64,000 bases of DNA from a virus: positions 1 to 64,000 of IMG/VR virus record IMGVR_UViG_3300025585_000041, one strand, 5' to 3'. The translations under genes were made by a program, and so were the position numbers. The notes beneath the pieces were generated by a model. The model did no database searches. It was not told where the DNA came from and saw nothing but the letters and a program-made list of their open reading frames with translations. Each line of letters opens with the position of its first letter. The first letter of the stretch is position 1. Shown here in pieces: positions 27,028 to 36,007 of the stretch.

Positions 27028-30000
27028 ATGAACTACGTACCACTTCATTTACATACCCATTTTTCACTATTTGACGGAATTGGGTTGCCGTCTGAATATG
27101 TTGAACGTGCTAAAAACTTGGGTATGCCTGCAATATCGATTACAGACCATGGCTCCCTTTCTGGCCATAGAGAGATGTATCGTGTTGCTAAAGCAAGTGG
27201 TATAAAGCCTATTCTTGGCATAGAAGGTTATATGTGTGAGGATCGCTTTGATCAAAGAGATAAAGGCGAAAGAACCGATCAACTAGATATGGTTTATAAC
27301 CATATAATCCTTCTAGCCAAGAACAAGGTTGGTTTAGAAAATCTGAATAAATTAAATGAAATTGCTTGGACAGAAGGTTATTACAAAAAACCCAGAATAG
27401 ATTTTGAAGTTCTTTCCAAATACAAAGAGGGCATAATTGTATCTTCTGCATGCCCAAGCGGAATCGTTGCTAAATCAATTGAACTTGGTGAACTTGGTAT
27501 GGCAAAGAAATATATTAAATGGTTTAAAGAAGAATTTGGTGGTGATTATTATCTTGAGGTAATGCCACATAATAATGAATCAATTAATAGAACAATTTTA
27601 CAGTTAGCAGATGAATTTAATATTAAGCCAATTGTAACTCCAGACTGTCATCATGTTGATCAATCACAAAAAGAGATTCAAGAATTAAAATTAATTCTTA
27701 ATACATATTCTAATAAGATTCAAAAAGATGCTACATATGAAAAGTCTAAAAAGCAAGGTGACTTAATGAAGCGTCTTGATTATTTATATGGTGCTGATAG
27801 ACAGATGTCATTTAATAAGTTTGATATTCACCTATTATCTTATGAAGAAATCAAAGAGGCAATGGAAAAGCAGGCGGTATGGAGAACTGACATTTATGAA
27901 AATACTATTGATCTTGCCAATAAGATTGAAGATTATGACATACAAGATGGATTAAATTTATTGCCAGTTCAATATAAAAATCCAGATAAACAATTAAAAG
28001 AACTGGCTATTGAGGGTTTGAAAGATAAAGGGCTTGACACTAATCAAGAATATCTTGATAGACTTGAAGAAGAATTAAAGGTTATTAAAGATAAAAATTT
28101 TGGACCTTATTTTCTAGTTGTACAAAGCATGATTTCATGGGCTAAAAAAGAAGGAATCATGGTTGGTCCAGGTCGTGGATCTTCTGCTGGATCTCTTTTG
28201 TGTTATGCATTAGGTATTACAGATATTGACCCATTAAAACACGGACTTCTATTCTTCCGATTTATTAATCCAGAGCGTAATGACTTTCCAGATATTGATA
28301 CAGATATTCAAGATTCTCGTCGTGACGAAGTAAAAGATTATCTTGTTAGACAATATAAGCATGTTGCTTCTATTGCTACATTTTTAGAATTTAAGGATAA
28401 AGGTGTTGTGCGAGATGTTGCTCGTGCATTAAATATTCCATTAGCAGATGTAAACAAAGTATTGAAGTTAGTAGATACATGGGATGAATATTGTACTTCA
28501 AAAACAACTGCATGGTTTAGAGAAAAATATCCAGAGGTGGAACAATATGGAGAACAACTTCGTGGCCGTATTAGAGGTACTGGCATACATGCTGCTGGTG
28601 TTGTCACTAGTAAAAATCCTATTTTTAGGTACGCACCGATGGAGACACGCAACTCTCCTGGCAGCGATGATCGTATACCAGTTGTGGCAGTTGATATGGA
28701 AGAGGCTGAAAAAATCGGACTCATCAAAATCGACGCACTTGGTCTTAAAACTTTAAGTGTTATTAATGATACCTTAAAGATTATTAAGGAAAGAGAAGGA
28801 ACAGAAATAAATCTTTTAGGACTAGATATGCAAGACCAAAAGGTTTACCAAATGCTTTCTGAAGGCTATACAAAAGGTGTATTTCAATGTGAAGCAACAC
28901 CATATACAAACCTTTTAGTTAAAATGGGAGTAAAAAATCTTGCTGAATTGGCTGCATCAAATGCTCTTGTTCGCCCAGGAGCCATGAATACTATTGGAAA
29001 AGATTATATTGAAAGAAAGCATGGTAGGCAGTCAGTTAATTATTTGCACCAAACCATGAAACCTTTTACAGAAGAAACATATGGGTGTATCCTATACCAA
29101 GAGCAGGTTATGCAAGCCTGTGTTCAGTTGGGAGGAATGTCGTGGTCTGAGGCTGATAAAGTTCGTAAGATCATTGGTAAAAAGAAAGATGCTAGAGAGT
29201 TTGATGCGTTTCGTGATAAGTTCGTTGATGGTGCTTCTAAGTTTATTAGTCCTAATCAGGCTCGTGATTTATGGCATGACTTTGAGGCGCATGCGGGTTA
29301 TTCGTTCAACAAGTCTCATGCGGTTGCTTACTCTACGCTCTCGTATTGGACGGCATGGCTAAAGTATTATTATCCAATTGAGTTTATGTACTCATTGCTA
29401 AAAAATGAAAGGGACAAGGATGCACGAACTGAATATCTTATTGAAGCGAAAAGAATGGGCATTAGCATTAAGTTGCCTCACATTAATGATTCGGATATTG
29501 ATTTTAAAATTGAGGGTAAGGGTATTCGGTTTGGACTCTCGGGGATCAAGTTCATCTCTGATAAAATTGCAGAACGCTATATATCGGCACGACCTTTTAA
29601 ATCTTTTGAAGCACTTAGAGATTTCACGTTTACAAAAGGAAATGGAGTAAACAGTAGAGCATTGGAAGCATTAAGAGTTATTGGTGCTGCAACATTTCCA
29701 GATAATCCAAGAAATGATAATGAGATTCGTGAAAATCTTTATGAATATTTAGGTTTGCCAGAATTCACGCAGACAGTTCCATCACACTATCATGCTTTTA
29801 TAAATCCTGTAGAAGATTTTGAAGAAAAAGGATCTTTTATTCTTATGGGAATGGTTAAAGGAATTAAGCGTGGCAAAGGTTGGTCTCGTGTAGAAATATT
29901 AGATAAGACTGGAAGCATAGGAGTATTTGATGAAGAGCAAACAACAATTGAGGCTGGACGAAGTTATATTGCACTCTGTTCTGATAATAGAATTGTTAGT

Positions 30001-30306
30001 GCTGTTCCTGTGGATGAAATAAAAAATTCAGATGCTGCATTAATTAAGTTTTTAAATTACAGGATGCTACCATACAAAGATGATGAACTATTTGTAATAT
30101 CATTCAAGCCTAGAATAACAAAAGCAGGCAAAAAAATGGCTTCTTTAACTTTGGCAGATACTTCTAGAGAACTTCATCCAGTAACAGTATTTCCTACTGC
30201 ATTTGCTAAAGCATATATGAAGATTGAAGAAGGACATGCATATAAATTTGAATTGGGTAAAACTAAAGACGGTACAGTAATATTGGAGGATATAAATGTC
30301 GGTTAG
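27028..30306 (+). CDS. dnaE: DNA polymerase III alpha subunit
   Basis: 1092 aa, full length or slightly short for the DnaE class (~1150). The N-terminal PHP domain begins 'YVPLHLHTHFSLFDG' and continues 'SITDHGSLSGH'. The catalytic aspartates are in 'FPDIDTDIQDSRRD' and 'KIDALGLKTLSVI'. The 'GPGRGSSAGSLLCYALGITD' palm signature is intact. A C-terminal OB domain is visible ('FILMGMVKGIKRGKGWSRVE'). It copies phage DNA with the adjacent helicase, primase and ssDNA-binding protein. No epsilon or clamp gene is seen here, so host ones may be used. Confidence 0.97.
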   Translation: MNYVPLHLHTHFSLFDGIGLPSEYVERAKNLGMPAISITDHGSLSGHREMYRVAKASGIKPILGIEGYMCEDRFDQRDKGERTDQLDMVYNHIILLAKNKVGLENLNKLNEIAWTEGYYKKPRIDFEVLSKYKEGIIVSSACPSGIVAKSIELGELGMAKKYIKWFKEEFGGDYYLEVMPHNNESINRTILQLADEFNIKPIVTPDCHHVDQSQKEIQELKLILNTYSNKIQKDATYEKSKKQGDLMKRLDYLYGADRQMSFNKFDIHLLSYEEIKEAMEKQAVWRTDIYENTIDLANKIEDYDIQDGLNLLPVQYKNPDKQLKELAIEGLKDKGLDTNQEYLDRLEEELKVIKDKNFGPYFLVVQSMISWAKKEGIMVGPGRGSSAGSLLCYALGITDIDPLKHGLLFFRFINPERNDFPDIDTDIQDSRRDEVKDYLVRQYKHVASIATFLEFKDKGVVRDVARALNIPLADVNKVLKLVDTWDEYCTSKTTAWFREKYPEVEQYGEQLRGRIRGTGIHAAGVVTSKNPIFRYAPMETRNSPGSDDRIPVVAVDMEEAEKIGLIKIDALGLKTLSVINDTLKIIKEREGTEINLLGLDMQDQKVYQMLSEGYTKGVFQCEATPYTNLLVKMGVKNLAELAASNALVRPGAMNTIGKDYIERKHGRQSVNYLHQTMKPFTEETYGCILYQEQVMQACVQLGGMSWSEADKVRKIIGKKKDAREFDAFRDKFVDGASKFISPNQARDLWHDFEAHAGYSFNKSHAVAYSTLSYWTAWLKYYYPIEFMYSLLKNERDKDARTEYLIEAKRMGISIKLPHINDSDIDFKIEGKGIRFGLSGIKFISDKIAERYISARPFKSFEALRDFTFTKGNGVNSRALEALRVIGAATFPDNPRNDNEIRENLYEYLGLPEFTQTVPSHYHAFINPVEDFEEKGSFILMGMVKGIKRGKGWSRVEILDKTGSIGVFDEEQTTIEAGRSYIALCSDNRIVSAVPVDEIKNSDAALIKFLNYRMLPYKDDELFVISFKPRITKAGKKMASLTLADTSRELHPVTVFPTAFAKAYMKIEEGHAYKFELGKTKDGTVILEDINVG

Positions 30307-31309
30307 CCTTGAAGATGTATTAGCACAACTAAACCCTAAATTAAGAAAAAGCATTCTTGTTGGTGACGAAGTTCCAAAGACAGAATATGCCGTAACACCA
30401 AGTTTTGGATTAAATCGTGCACTGAATGGTGGTTTGCCTTATGGTCGCCAAGTGCTTATTTGGGGATCAAAGTCATCCGCCAAATCATCTCTATGTCTTC
30501 AGACAATTGCACTGGCTCAAAAAGAAGGCAAAATATGTGCATGGATAGACGCAGAAATGTCTTATGATAAAGATTGGGCAGAAAAATTAGGAGTAGATAC
30601 ATCTAAATTAATTGTTTCTCAGGCAAGGACAATAAATGAAATGGTCGATGTTGGAGTAAATCTAATAGAGGCTGGAGTGGATATTATTGTTGTTGATTCA
30701 ATTACGTCTTTGCTGCCAGCAATTTATTTTGAAAAAGATTCGTCAGAATTGAAGCAGTTAGAAAATACAAAACAAATTGGTGCTGAGTCTCGTGACTTTA
30801 GCAATGCCTGGAAAATGCTTAACTATGCAAATAATAAAGCGAAGCCAACATTGCTAATACTTATTTCTCAATCTAGAAATAATATTAATGCTATGTATAC
30901 AAGCCAGCAACCAACTGGAGGGCAGGCAACTAAGTTTTATTCTTCTACTGTAGTTAAATTATTTTCATCTGAATCTGATAATCAAGCACTGAAAGGAAAA
31001 ATATATGTTGGTGACAAGGCTATTGAAGAAAAAGTTGGTAGAAAGATTAGATGGGAACTCCAGTTTTCCAAAACTTCTCCTGCTTTTCAGTCTGGTGAGT
31101 ATGACTTCTATTTTAGAGGCGATAGTTTGGGCATTGATTCTGTCGCTGATCTTGTTGACACTGCTGAACTTGTTGGCATAGTAGAACGTACTGGAGCATG
31201 GTACTTGCTTCCAGATGGATCTAAGGTTCAAGGAAGAGATGCCTTTGTAAATCGTGTAAGAGAGGATCTTGATCTACAAGATATGATTAAGAATAAGATT
31301 AGTGGATAA
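30296..31309 (+). CDS. RecA-like recombinase
   Basis: 337 aa with GGAGGA six bases before the ATG. The RecA core includes the P-loop region 'IWGSKSSAKSSLCLQ' (residues 55-69), Walker B-like 'VDIIVVDSITSLLP', and the DNA-binding loop region with 'GGQATKFYSSTVVKL'. It promotes strand exchange in recombination-dependent replication or repair. The P-loop has Ala where GxxxxGK(S/T) normally has Gly. A resolvase-like nuclease and a RuvC-like protein lie downstream, so the phage seems to carry its own recombination set. Confidence 0.9.
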   Translation: MSVSLEDVLAQLNPKLRKSILVGDEVPKTEYAVTPSFGLNRALNGGLPYGRQVLIWGSKSSAKSSLCLQTIALAQKEGKICAWIDAEMSYDKDWAEKLGVDTSKLIVSQARTINEMVDVGVNLIEAGVDIIVVDSITSLLPAIYFEKDSSELKQLENTKQIGAESRDFSNAWKMLNYANNKAKPTLLILISQSRNNINAMYTSQQPTGGQATKFYSSTVVKLFSSESDNQALKGKIYVGDKAIEEKVGRKIRWELQFSKTSPAFQSGEYDFYFRGDSLGIDSVADLVDTAELVGIVERTGAWYLLPDGSKVQGRDAFVNRVREDLDLQDMIKNKISG

Positions 31310-31478
31310 ATATTCTATTTATCAAGGAAAGTTTTCTTGTAAAGTATGTAAAAAAGAGGTAAAAACAATGAGACTATATCCAGCAACAGGCATGGCATCA
31401 TGGATGTGTCAAGATAAACATCTCTCTGAAGTACAACTTTATAAAGTAGGATATAAGAAAATAAAAACAAATGAGTGA
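31302..31478 (+). CDS. Small zinc-ribbon protein, GTG start
   Basis: 58 aa, short and starting with GTG at 31302 inside the recA stop region (overlap of eight bases). 'SCKVCKKEVKTMRLYPATGM' followed by 'WMCQDKH' gives a C-x2-C...C-x3-H metal site. It also overlaps the next gene by eight bases, so it is embedded in a continuously translated operon. Such tiny zinc proteins often bind DNA or partner proteins in phages; function unknown. Confidence 0.6.
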   Translation: MDKYSIYQGKFSCKVCKKEVKTMRLYPATGMASWMCQDKHLSEVQLYKVGYKKIKTNE

Positions 31479-31755
31479 AAAAAATGAAAGTAAAAGAATA
31501 GGTGCTAAACAGCATAAAAATTCTGGTAGAAATATAAAAAAGGGCGACGCTACTTGGAAAAATTTTACTATAGACTTTAAGGAAAATTCAAAATCCTTTA
31601 CCCTTAACCATGATGTTTGGGCTAAAGCAACTACTGATGCCATAAGAAATGGAAATGACCCAGCAATTATGGTTATCCTTGGAGAGGGAAATAAAAAAGT
31701 TAGACTTGCTATTATAGAACTAAGCATATTAGAAGAGTTAATCGATAAGGTATAA
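31471..31755 (+). CDS. Putative PD-(D/E)XK Holliday-junction-resolvase-like nuclease
   Basis: 94 aa. The pattern 'GAKQHKNSGRNIKKGDATW' then 'FTIDFKENSKSFTLN' resembles small phage resolvases of the PD-(D/E)XK fold: a Gly/Ser-rich loop, KGD, a short strand and D-x-K, then a helix, then a hydrophobic strand 'PAIMVILGE'. It is directly downstream of recA, fitting a role in processing recombination intermediates. A second, unrelated resolvase (RuvC-like) is at 35241-35840. Family call from motif only. Confidence 0.5.
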   Translation: MSEKNESKRIGAKQHKNSGRNIKKGDATWKNFTIDFKENSKSFTLNHDVWAKATTDAIRNGNDPAIMVILGEGNKKVRLAIIELSILEELIDKV

Positions 31756-31765
31756 TGGAGATATG
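31751..31765 (+). promoter_or_regulatory. -10 box giving a leaderless start
   Basis: TATAAT at 31751-31756, six bases, then ATG 31763. There is no Shine-Dalgarno, so translation from the 5' end is likely. The box overlaps the stop codon of the preceding gene, and no good -35 or TG extension is visible, so the call is moderate. Confidence 0.5.
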
Positions 31766-32395
31766 GGTCTAATTAGAAAAAATGTTTTTTCAAATGAACA
31801 CATAGCAAAAATATATGAATGTGTTGATAAAGAGTTATCCAGTAGAGAACAGATAGACTGGTATGATTCAAAGACTGGGCATGAGTATCCGAATGATAAA
31901 AAATTTATTGCAATTAAGAAAGAGTTACTTTCTAGGTTAGATATAGATAAGTTTGTTTTGCCGTATGAAATTATTACTGTAGCAAAAGAATGTGCTGATG
32001 ATATTTGTTCAGAAATGAATATGAAAGTAACAGGTATTACTGGAATTACATATGTTGAATATAATCCAAAATATGGAGATAACGGACAGCCATATTTAAA
32101 TCCACATAAAGACCATCCTGACGCATCTGATTTTGTCTTAGACTATCAGTTAGATTCAAACATAGATTGGCCAATAGGAATAAATAAAGACGTCTACTCA
32201 TTGTCAAATAATGATGCTCTTGGCATTATAACAACTAAAAATTACCACTGGAGAGCAAAAAGAAGTTGGAATAGTGGAGAGTATGTTAAAATGTTATTTT
32301 TTCATATTGAATTAGAGGATAAAAATATAAATGATTGTACTTATACAAGTGAAGAAATTTGGGATTTTGCAGAAAAATATAACGGAGGAAAATAA
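31763..32395 (+). CDS. 2-oxoglutarate/Fe(II) oxygenase-like protein, copy 1
   Basis: 210 aa, first of three tandem relatives. It carries an H-x-D pair (H115, D117 in 'LNPHKDHPDASDF'), then 'LDYQLDSNIDWPI', and a distal His in 'NYHWRAKRSW' (H162). This fits the facial triad and 2-oxoglutarate-binding Arg of cupin-fold oxygenases. Shared blocks '(F/L)DYQL(D/S)SNI.WPI' and 'HWR' link it to copies 2 and 3. Substrate unknown: a phage DNA base, protein or small molecule are all possible. It has a probable leaderless promoter and overlaps copy 2 by one base. Confidence 0.6.
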   Translation: MGLIRKNVFSNEHIAKIYECVDKELSSREQIDWYDSKTGHEYPNDKKFIAIKKELLSRLDIDKFVLPYEIITVAKECADDICSEMNMKVTGITGITYVEYNPKYGDNGQPYLNPHKDHPDASDFVLDYQLDSNIDWPIGINKDVYSLSNNDALGIITTKNYHWRAKRSWNSGEYVKMLFFHIELEDKNINDCTYTSEEIWDFAEKYNGGK

Positions 32396-33012
32396 TGAAG
32401 CATAATGAAAATAATGTAATACTAGATGATATCTTAAATCAGGATGGAATAAATTCTGTAAGAGCATCTATTTCTAGAAACACTGGCGGTAATTTTGTAC
32501 AAGAGCATTGTCAGGCAAACCTATTTATACAACTTGAAAATGCTGTCGCAGAAAAATTTACAAGATTAGCAAGACAGGTTAGTGGAAACAATAATTTAGT
32601 ACTAACAGAGCATTGTTTTGCAAGATATGAGAACGTAACCAGTAATTGTGGCAAGTTTCATTTTAAACCTTCCTTATTTCCGCATTATGATGAAACTTTT
32701 AAGGAGCCAAGGTTTACATTTGATTATCAGTTAAGTTCAAACATTAGTTGGCCAATAGTGGTTGAGCCAGATAAAGAGTTTGTATTAAAAGATAATCAGG
32801 CTATAACTTTTAGTGGAACTCATCAAGTTCATTGGAGAAAGCCAACTTTATTTAAAGAAGGTGATTTTGTAGAAATGATATTCTGTCATTTTTCAGATCC
32901 AACATCTGGACCAAAAGAACCAGACCTAAATCAAAGAATGGACGAAAAGGTTGCAGCATATAGAAAGGCATATTTTGATGCAGGAGGTTGGACAAATGGC
33001 TCAGATTCATAA
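32395..33012 (+). CDS. 2-oxoglutarate/Fe(II) oxygenase-like protein, copy 2
   Basis: 205 aa, starting in the stop of copy 1 after a GGAGG ribosome site. It shares 'FDYQLSSNISWPI' and 'HQVHWRKPTLFKEGDFVEMI' with its neighbours, and has 'FPHYDETF' as its H-x-D motif. Because the triad residues are kept in a copy that otherwise differs strongly, it is probably active and specialised, not redundant. Confidence 0.6.
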   Translation: MKHNENNVILDDILNQDGINSVRASISRNTGGNFVQEHCQANLFIQLENAVAEKFTRLARQVSGNNNLVLTEHCFARYENVTSNCGKFHFKPSLFPHYDETFKEPRFTFDYQLSSNISWPIVVEPDKEFVLKDNQAITFSGTHQVHWRKPTLFKEGDFVEMIFCHFSDPTSGPKEPDLNQRMDEKVAAYRKAYFDAGGWTNGSDS

Positions 33013-33784
33013 TTATTTAACTGGGTTTGATAAGTACAATAAACCATTACCATTTTATATAGATAACTTATTTAATGATGATCAAAAAAATAGAATTATG
33101 TCAATCATTAAAGAAAACAGAAAATTAGAACCATTTGTTATTGGCGATAGAATTGAAGATGGATATATTAGAACTGGAACATTTAAAAGTAGGTTTCAGC
33201 CAAAAATAGCAAAAAATATGTCCCGTGTTTTAATTGAATTTGATATGCCTAAAGATTGTGAGGAAATATTAGACTCAATTGCTAAACCTTTATATAAAGA
33301 ACCAATCGCTCTATGTCATTGGAATTATATTGATTATAATTTAAAATATGGTTATGGTGATAATAGTCCAGCACTACCTCCACATTTAGATGCTGATGAA
33401 AATCTTGTTACTATTAATTATTGTCCAGATACTAATATTGAGTGGGATCTATATGTTGGTAACTGGGATGATACTGGAAACTTTACAAGATACACACTTG
33501 GTCCAGGACAAACTATAGTATTTAGTGCTGTAAATCAGATTCACTGGAGACCAAAACGTAAGTTTAAAGAGGGAGAGTTTTGTGAAATTATTAGTATGGA
33601 CTATTGCCCTATTACAAGTTATAGATTTAATGGAGAAGAAAATCCAATAGATCCAGAAAAATATCCTGATAAAAGACGTGAATATTTAGATAAATTACAA
33701 GCAAGGCCAGACATGCAGGCTGCATTTAAATTATGGGCTGAAGATGGTATAAAAGACGGCATTCCGCCAGAATCGATGGGGTAA
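32996..33784 (+). CDS. 2-oxoglutarate/Fe(II) oxygenase-like protein, copy 3
   Basis: 262 aa from the ATG at 32996, chosen because AGGAGG at 32982-32987 is eight bases upstream; an earlier in-frame ATG at 32951 has no such site. The triad elements are 'LPPHLDADENL' and 'NQIHWRPKRKFKEGEF'. It is the longest of the three, with an extra ~50 residue C-terminal helical tail. It overlaps copy 2 by 17 bases and is followed without gap by the next gene. Confidence 0.6.
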   Translation: MAQIHNYLTGFDKYNKPLPFYIDNLFNDDQKNRIMSIIKENRKLEPFVIGDRIEDGYIRTGTFKSRFQPKIAKNMSRVLIEFDMPKDCEEILDSIAKPLYKEPIALCHWNYIDYNLKYGYGDNSPALPPHLDADENLVTINYCPDTNIEWDLYVGNWDDTGNFTRYTLGPGQTIVFSAVNQIHWRPKRKFKEGEFCEIISMDYCPITSYRFNGEENPIDPEKYPDKRREYLDKLQARPDMQAAFKLWAEDGIKDGIPPESMG

Positions 33785-34089
33785 TGGAACAACAACAAAC
33801 TACACTAGAAATGATTAATGGTCTTTCAGAAATCGCAGAATATATGGAAGATGAAGAGTTTACTGTTGCATTAACTACAATTGCAAAGTTAATACTAAAA
33901 CCAGATATTCCTATGAATGTTGCAACTTTAGAGATAGTTAGATTACAAGCAATAGCATCTAAGATGGCATTAAGAGCCACTTGGATGGCAAATGTAGATA
34001 AATCTAATAGAGGCAAAAAGAACCTTTATTATACTGCTGCAGAATCTATAAATAATCTTGTATCTGCACTTAAATATATAACTAGATGA
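33784..34089 (+). CDS. Small helical hypothetical protein
   Basis: 101 aa, entirely helical by composition ('EIAEYMEDEEFTVALTTIAK', 'LQAIASKMALRATWMANVD'). It starts in the stop of oxygenase copy 3 (TAATG) and is the last gene before a new promoter. No recognised family; it may be a partner of the preceding oxygenases. Confidence 0.55.
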   Translation: MEQQQTTLEMINGLSEIAEYMEDEEFTVALTTIAKLILKPDIPMNVATLEIVRLQAIASKMALRATWMANVDKSNRGKKNLYYTAAESINNLVSALKYITR

Positions 34090-34093
34090 TACC

Positions 34094-34102
34094 TGCTATA
34101 AT
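34094..34102 (+). promoter_or_regulatory. Extended -10 promoter before Cas4-like nuclease
   Basis: TGC-TATAAT at 34094-34102 is a perfect extended -10. Transcription would start near 34109 and the AAAGGA at 34112-34117 would serve the ATG at 34123. Confidence 0.65.
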
Positions 34103-34122
34103 AGTATAAACAAAGGATAACA

Positions 34123-34983
34123 ATGAAAAATTTATTAAAAGAAGTAATGATTAAAGATTCAAAAATAAATAAAACAGCAAAAGATCTAGAAGATATGTCT
34201 TTTATTGATGGTTTAATTGAAAAAATACAGTCTGGATATTTAACTAAAACTAAACCTAAGTTTAGTAAAAAGACTAATTTTTCTGCATCTGGCTTAACTT
34301 ATGGTGCTGGTGAATGTCCAAGATATTGGTATCTAGCATTTGATGGAGCAGTATTTCATGATAACTCAGATGCATATGGTGTTGCAAACAGAACAAATGG
34401 AACTTTGGGTCATGAAAGAATACAAGAAGCAATAGAGGCTTCTGGGTTGCTTGATAAAGACATGGTTATGGATCCAGTTCCAAGAAAGTATAATAAACAA
34501 ACACATCCTTCAATGGAGTTTAGAGTAAGTTTAGAAAATCCACCATTTGATGGTTATGGCGATGTTATGCTTAATATTAATAATGAGCGAGTTATTGGTG
34601 AAATTAAAACTATCACTAATGAAGGTTTTGAATATAAAAAGAATAGTAAGAAGCCTAAGATGGGTCATCTTATGCAACTATTAATTTATATGAGGGTATG
34701 GAAAGTGGATAAGGGTGTAATGATTTATGAGAACAAAAATAATCATGAACTATTAACCTTGCCAGTTGTAATGAACGATCATTTCCGTCGGTGGGTAGAC
34801 CAGGCATTTGATTGGATGAAAGATGTATATGCAAGTTGGAAAAAGCAGGAGTTACCACAAAAACCCTACAGATCTAATTCTAAAATATGCAAAGTTTGTC
34901 CTATTCAAAAAGCATGTGCTGAAGCAGAGACAGGGGTAATTAAAATTAAACCTCTGGAGTTGCTAGAAGATGAAAAGTTGTAA
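34123..34983 (+). CDS. Cas4/RecB-like PD-(D/E)XK exonuclease
   Basis: 286 aa. RecB/Cas4 signatures are in order: 'GTLGHERIQ' (motif with His), 'FDGYGDVML' (Asp), 'VIGEIKTIT' (E-x-K), and 'HLMQLLIYM' (Q-x3-Y). One Cys in 'GECPRYW' and three in 'CKVCPIQKAC' give the four-Cys iron-sulfur cluster pattern of Cas4 and AddB-type nucleases. Such phage nucleases process DNA ends for recombination. No CRISPR genes are present. Confidence 0.8.
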   Translation: MKNLLKEVMIKDSKINKTAKDLEDMSFIDGLIEKIQSGYLTKTKPKFSKKTNFSASGLTYGAGECPRYWYLAFDGAVFHDNSDAYGVANRTNGTLGHERIQEAIEASGLLDKDMVMDPVPRKYNKQTHPSMEFRVSLENPPFDGYGDVMLNINNERVIGEIKTITNEGFEYKKNSKKPKMGHLMQLLIYMRVWKVDKGVMIYENKNNHELLTLPVVMNDHFRRWVDQAFDWMKDVYASWKKQELPQKPYRSNSKICKVCPIQKACAEAETGVIKIKPLELLEDEKL

Positions 34984-35248
34984 TTGGTGCGATCATACTT
35001 TTGAGCCAACAGTTTCTTATCAGATTTATTGTTCTCCAGAATGCAGGGAATCTGCTACAAAAGAAAAAATAAGTCAAAGATATATTCAGACTAGAAGACA
35101 AAAAAGAAAAGGCAGAAATAGATTATGCAAAAAATGTGGATCAAAGTTATCAATATATAATGATGATTTGTTATGTAATAATTGTTCTGTTAATCCAAAT
35201 GACGTTAAAAAAGCAATAAAACAAATTAAAGGATTATCAAATGGCTAA
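34970..35248 (+). CDS. Double zinc-finger protein
   Basis: 92 aa, overlapping the nuclease end by 14 bases. An N-terminal finger with 'CNWC' and 'CSPEC' is joined by a very basic helix ('YIQTRRQKRKGRNR') to a second ribbon with 'CKKCGSKL' and 'CNNC'. Basic linker plus two metal sites suggest nucleic-acid binding. It sits between two nuclease genes, so may assist DNA processing. Confidence 0.65.
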   Translation: MKSCNWCDHTFEPTVSYQIYCSPECRESATKEKISQRYIQTRRQKRKGRNRLCKKCGSKLSIYNDDLLCNNCSVNPNDVKKAIKQIKGLSNG

Positions 35249-35840
35249 GGCTTTAGAGACAGATAGATATTTTAGAGATGATTTATCTAGTCAGCCAGGA
35301 GTTATTTGTGCAATAGACGCAAGCACTACAAGTTTAGCATTTACAATTTACTCATATAAAAACTTATCAGAACATGGAAAAATAGAATTTAAAGGTAAAG
35401 ATATCTATCAAAAAGTTATAGATGCAAATAAAAAAACAAAAGCATTATTTGACCATTATAACTTAGTTGAAGCAATAATTATTGAGCATACTGTTTTTAT
35501 GAATTCTCCAAAAACTGCAGCAGACCTTGCTCTTGTTCAAGGTGCGATAATAGGCGGTGCTGGGCTGGCTGGTATTAAAATTATTGGTAAGGTTTCTCCA
35601 ATAACATGGCAGTCTTACTTAGGAAATAAAAAATTAACTAAAGAAGAACAGTTAAATATTAGATCCGCTAATCCAGGAAAATCATCATCATGGTATAAAA
35701 CATATGAAAGAGACTTTAGAAAACAAAGAACCATTAAATTATTAGATGTTATTTATGATAAAAAAATAACAGACAATGATGTTGCAGACTCAGCAGGAAT
35801 AGGTCACTGGGCTATAAATAATTGGGAAAAGGCAATTTGA
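35241..35840 (+). CDS. RuvC-like Holliday junction resolvase
   Basis: 199 aa. RNase H-fold acidic residues occur as 'VICAIDASTTSLAFTIYS' (first Asp), 'EAIIIEHTVFM' (Glu) and 'NDVADSAGIGHW' (C-terminal Asp pair), the RuvC/poxvirus resolvase pattern. It cuts branched DNA before packaging. Located between recombination genes and terminase, as in many phages. Overlaps neighbours on both sides. Confidence 0.75.
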   Translation: MAKALETDRYFRDDLSSQPGVICAIDASTTSLAFTIYSYKNLSEHGKIEFKGKDIYQKVIDANKKTKALFDHYNLVEAIIIEHTVFMNSPKTAADLALVQGAIIGGAGLAGIKIIGKVSPITWQSYLGNKKLTKEEQLNIRSANPGKSSSWYKTYERDFRKQRTIKLLDVIYDKKITDNDVADSAGIGHWAINNWEKAI

Positions 35841-35851
35841 CAGGATATATT

Positions 35852-36007
35852 ATGGGTGCTAAACTATATACAAACGAACTATGGCTAAAAAAGAGATATC
35901 ATGTTGATAAAAAATCTCCAGAAGCCATAGCAAAGGAGTGTGGTGTTACAGTGGAAACAGTATACGTATATCTTGCTAAATTTGGATTGAGGAAATCAAA
36001 ACGATGA
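35852..36007 (+). CDS. Small helix-turn-helix protein
   Basis: 51 aa from the ATG at 35852; TTG codons at 35822 or 35837 could extend it. 'SPEAIAKECGVTVETVYVYL' is a standard helix-turn-helix followed by a basic end ('FGLRKSKR'). It resembles homeodomain-like fragments found near terminase small subunits. It overlaps the next gene by four bases. It could regulate late genes or bind packaging sites; neither is shown. Confidence 0.6.
   Translation: MGAKLYTNELWLKKRYHVDKKSPEAIAKECGVTVETVYVYLAKFGLRKSKR

Noticed and set aside
34123-34983. CRISPR-Cas system (Cas4)
   Set aside because: The Cas4-like nuclease stands alone; no cas1, cas2, effector or repeat array is present, and its neighbours are recombination genes.
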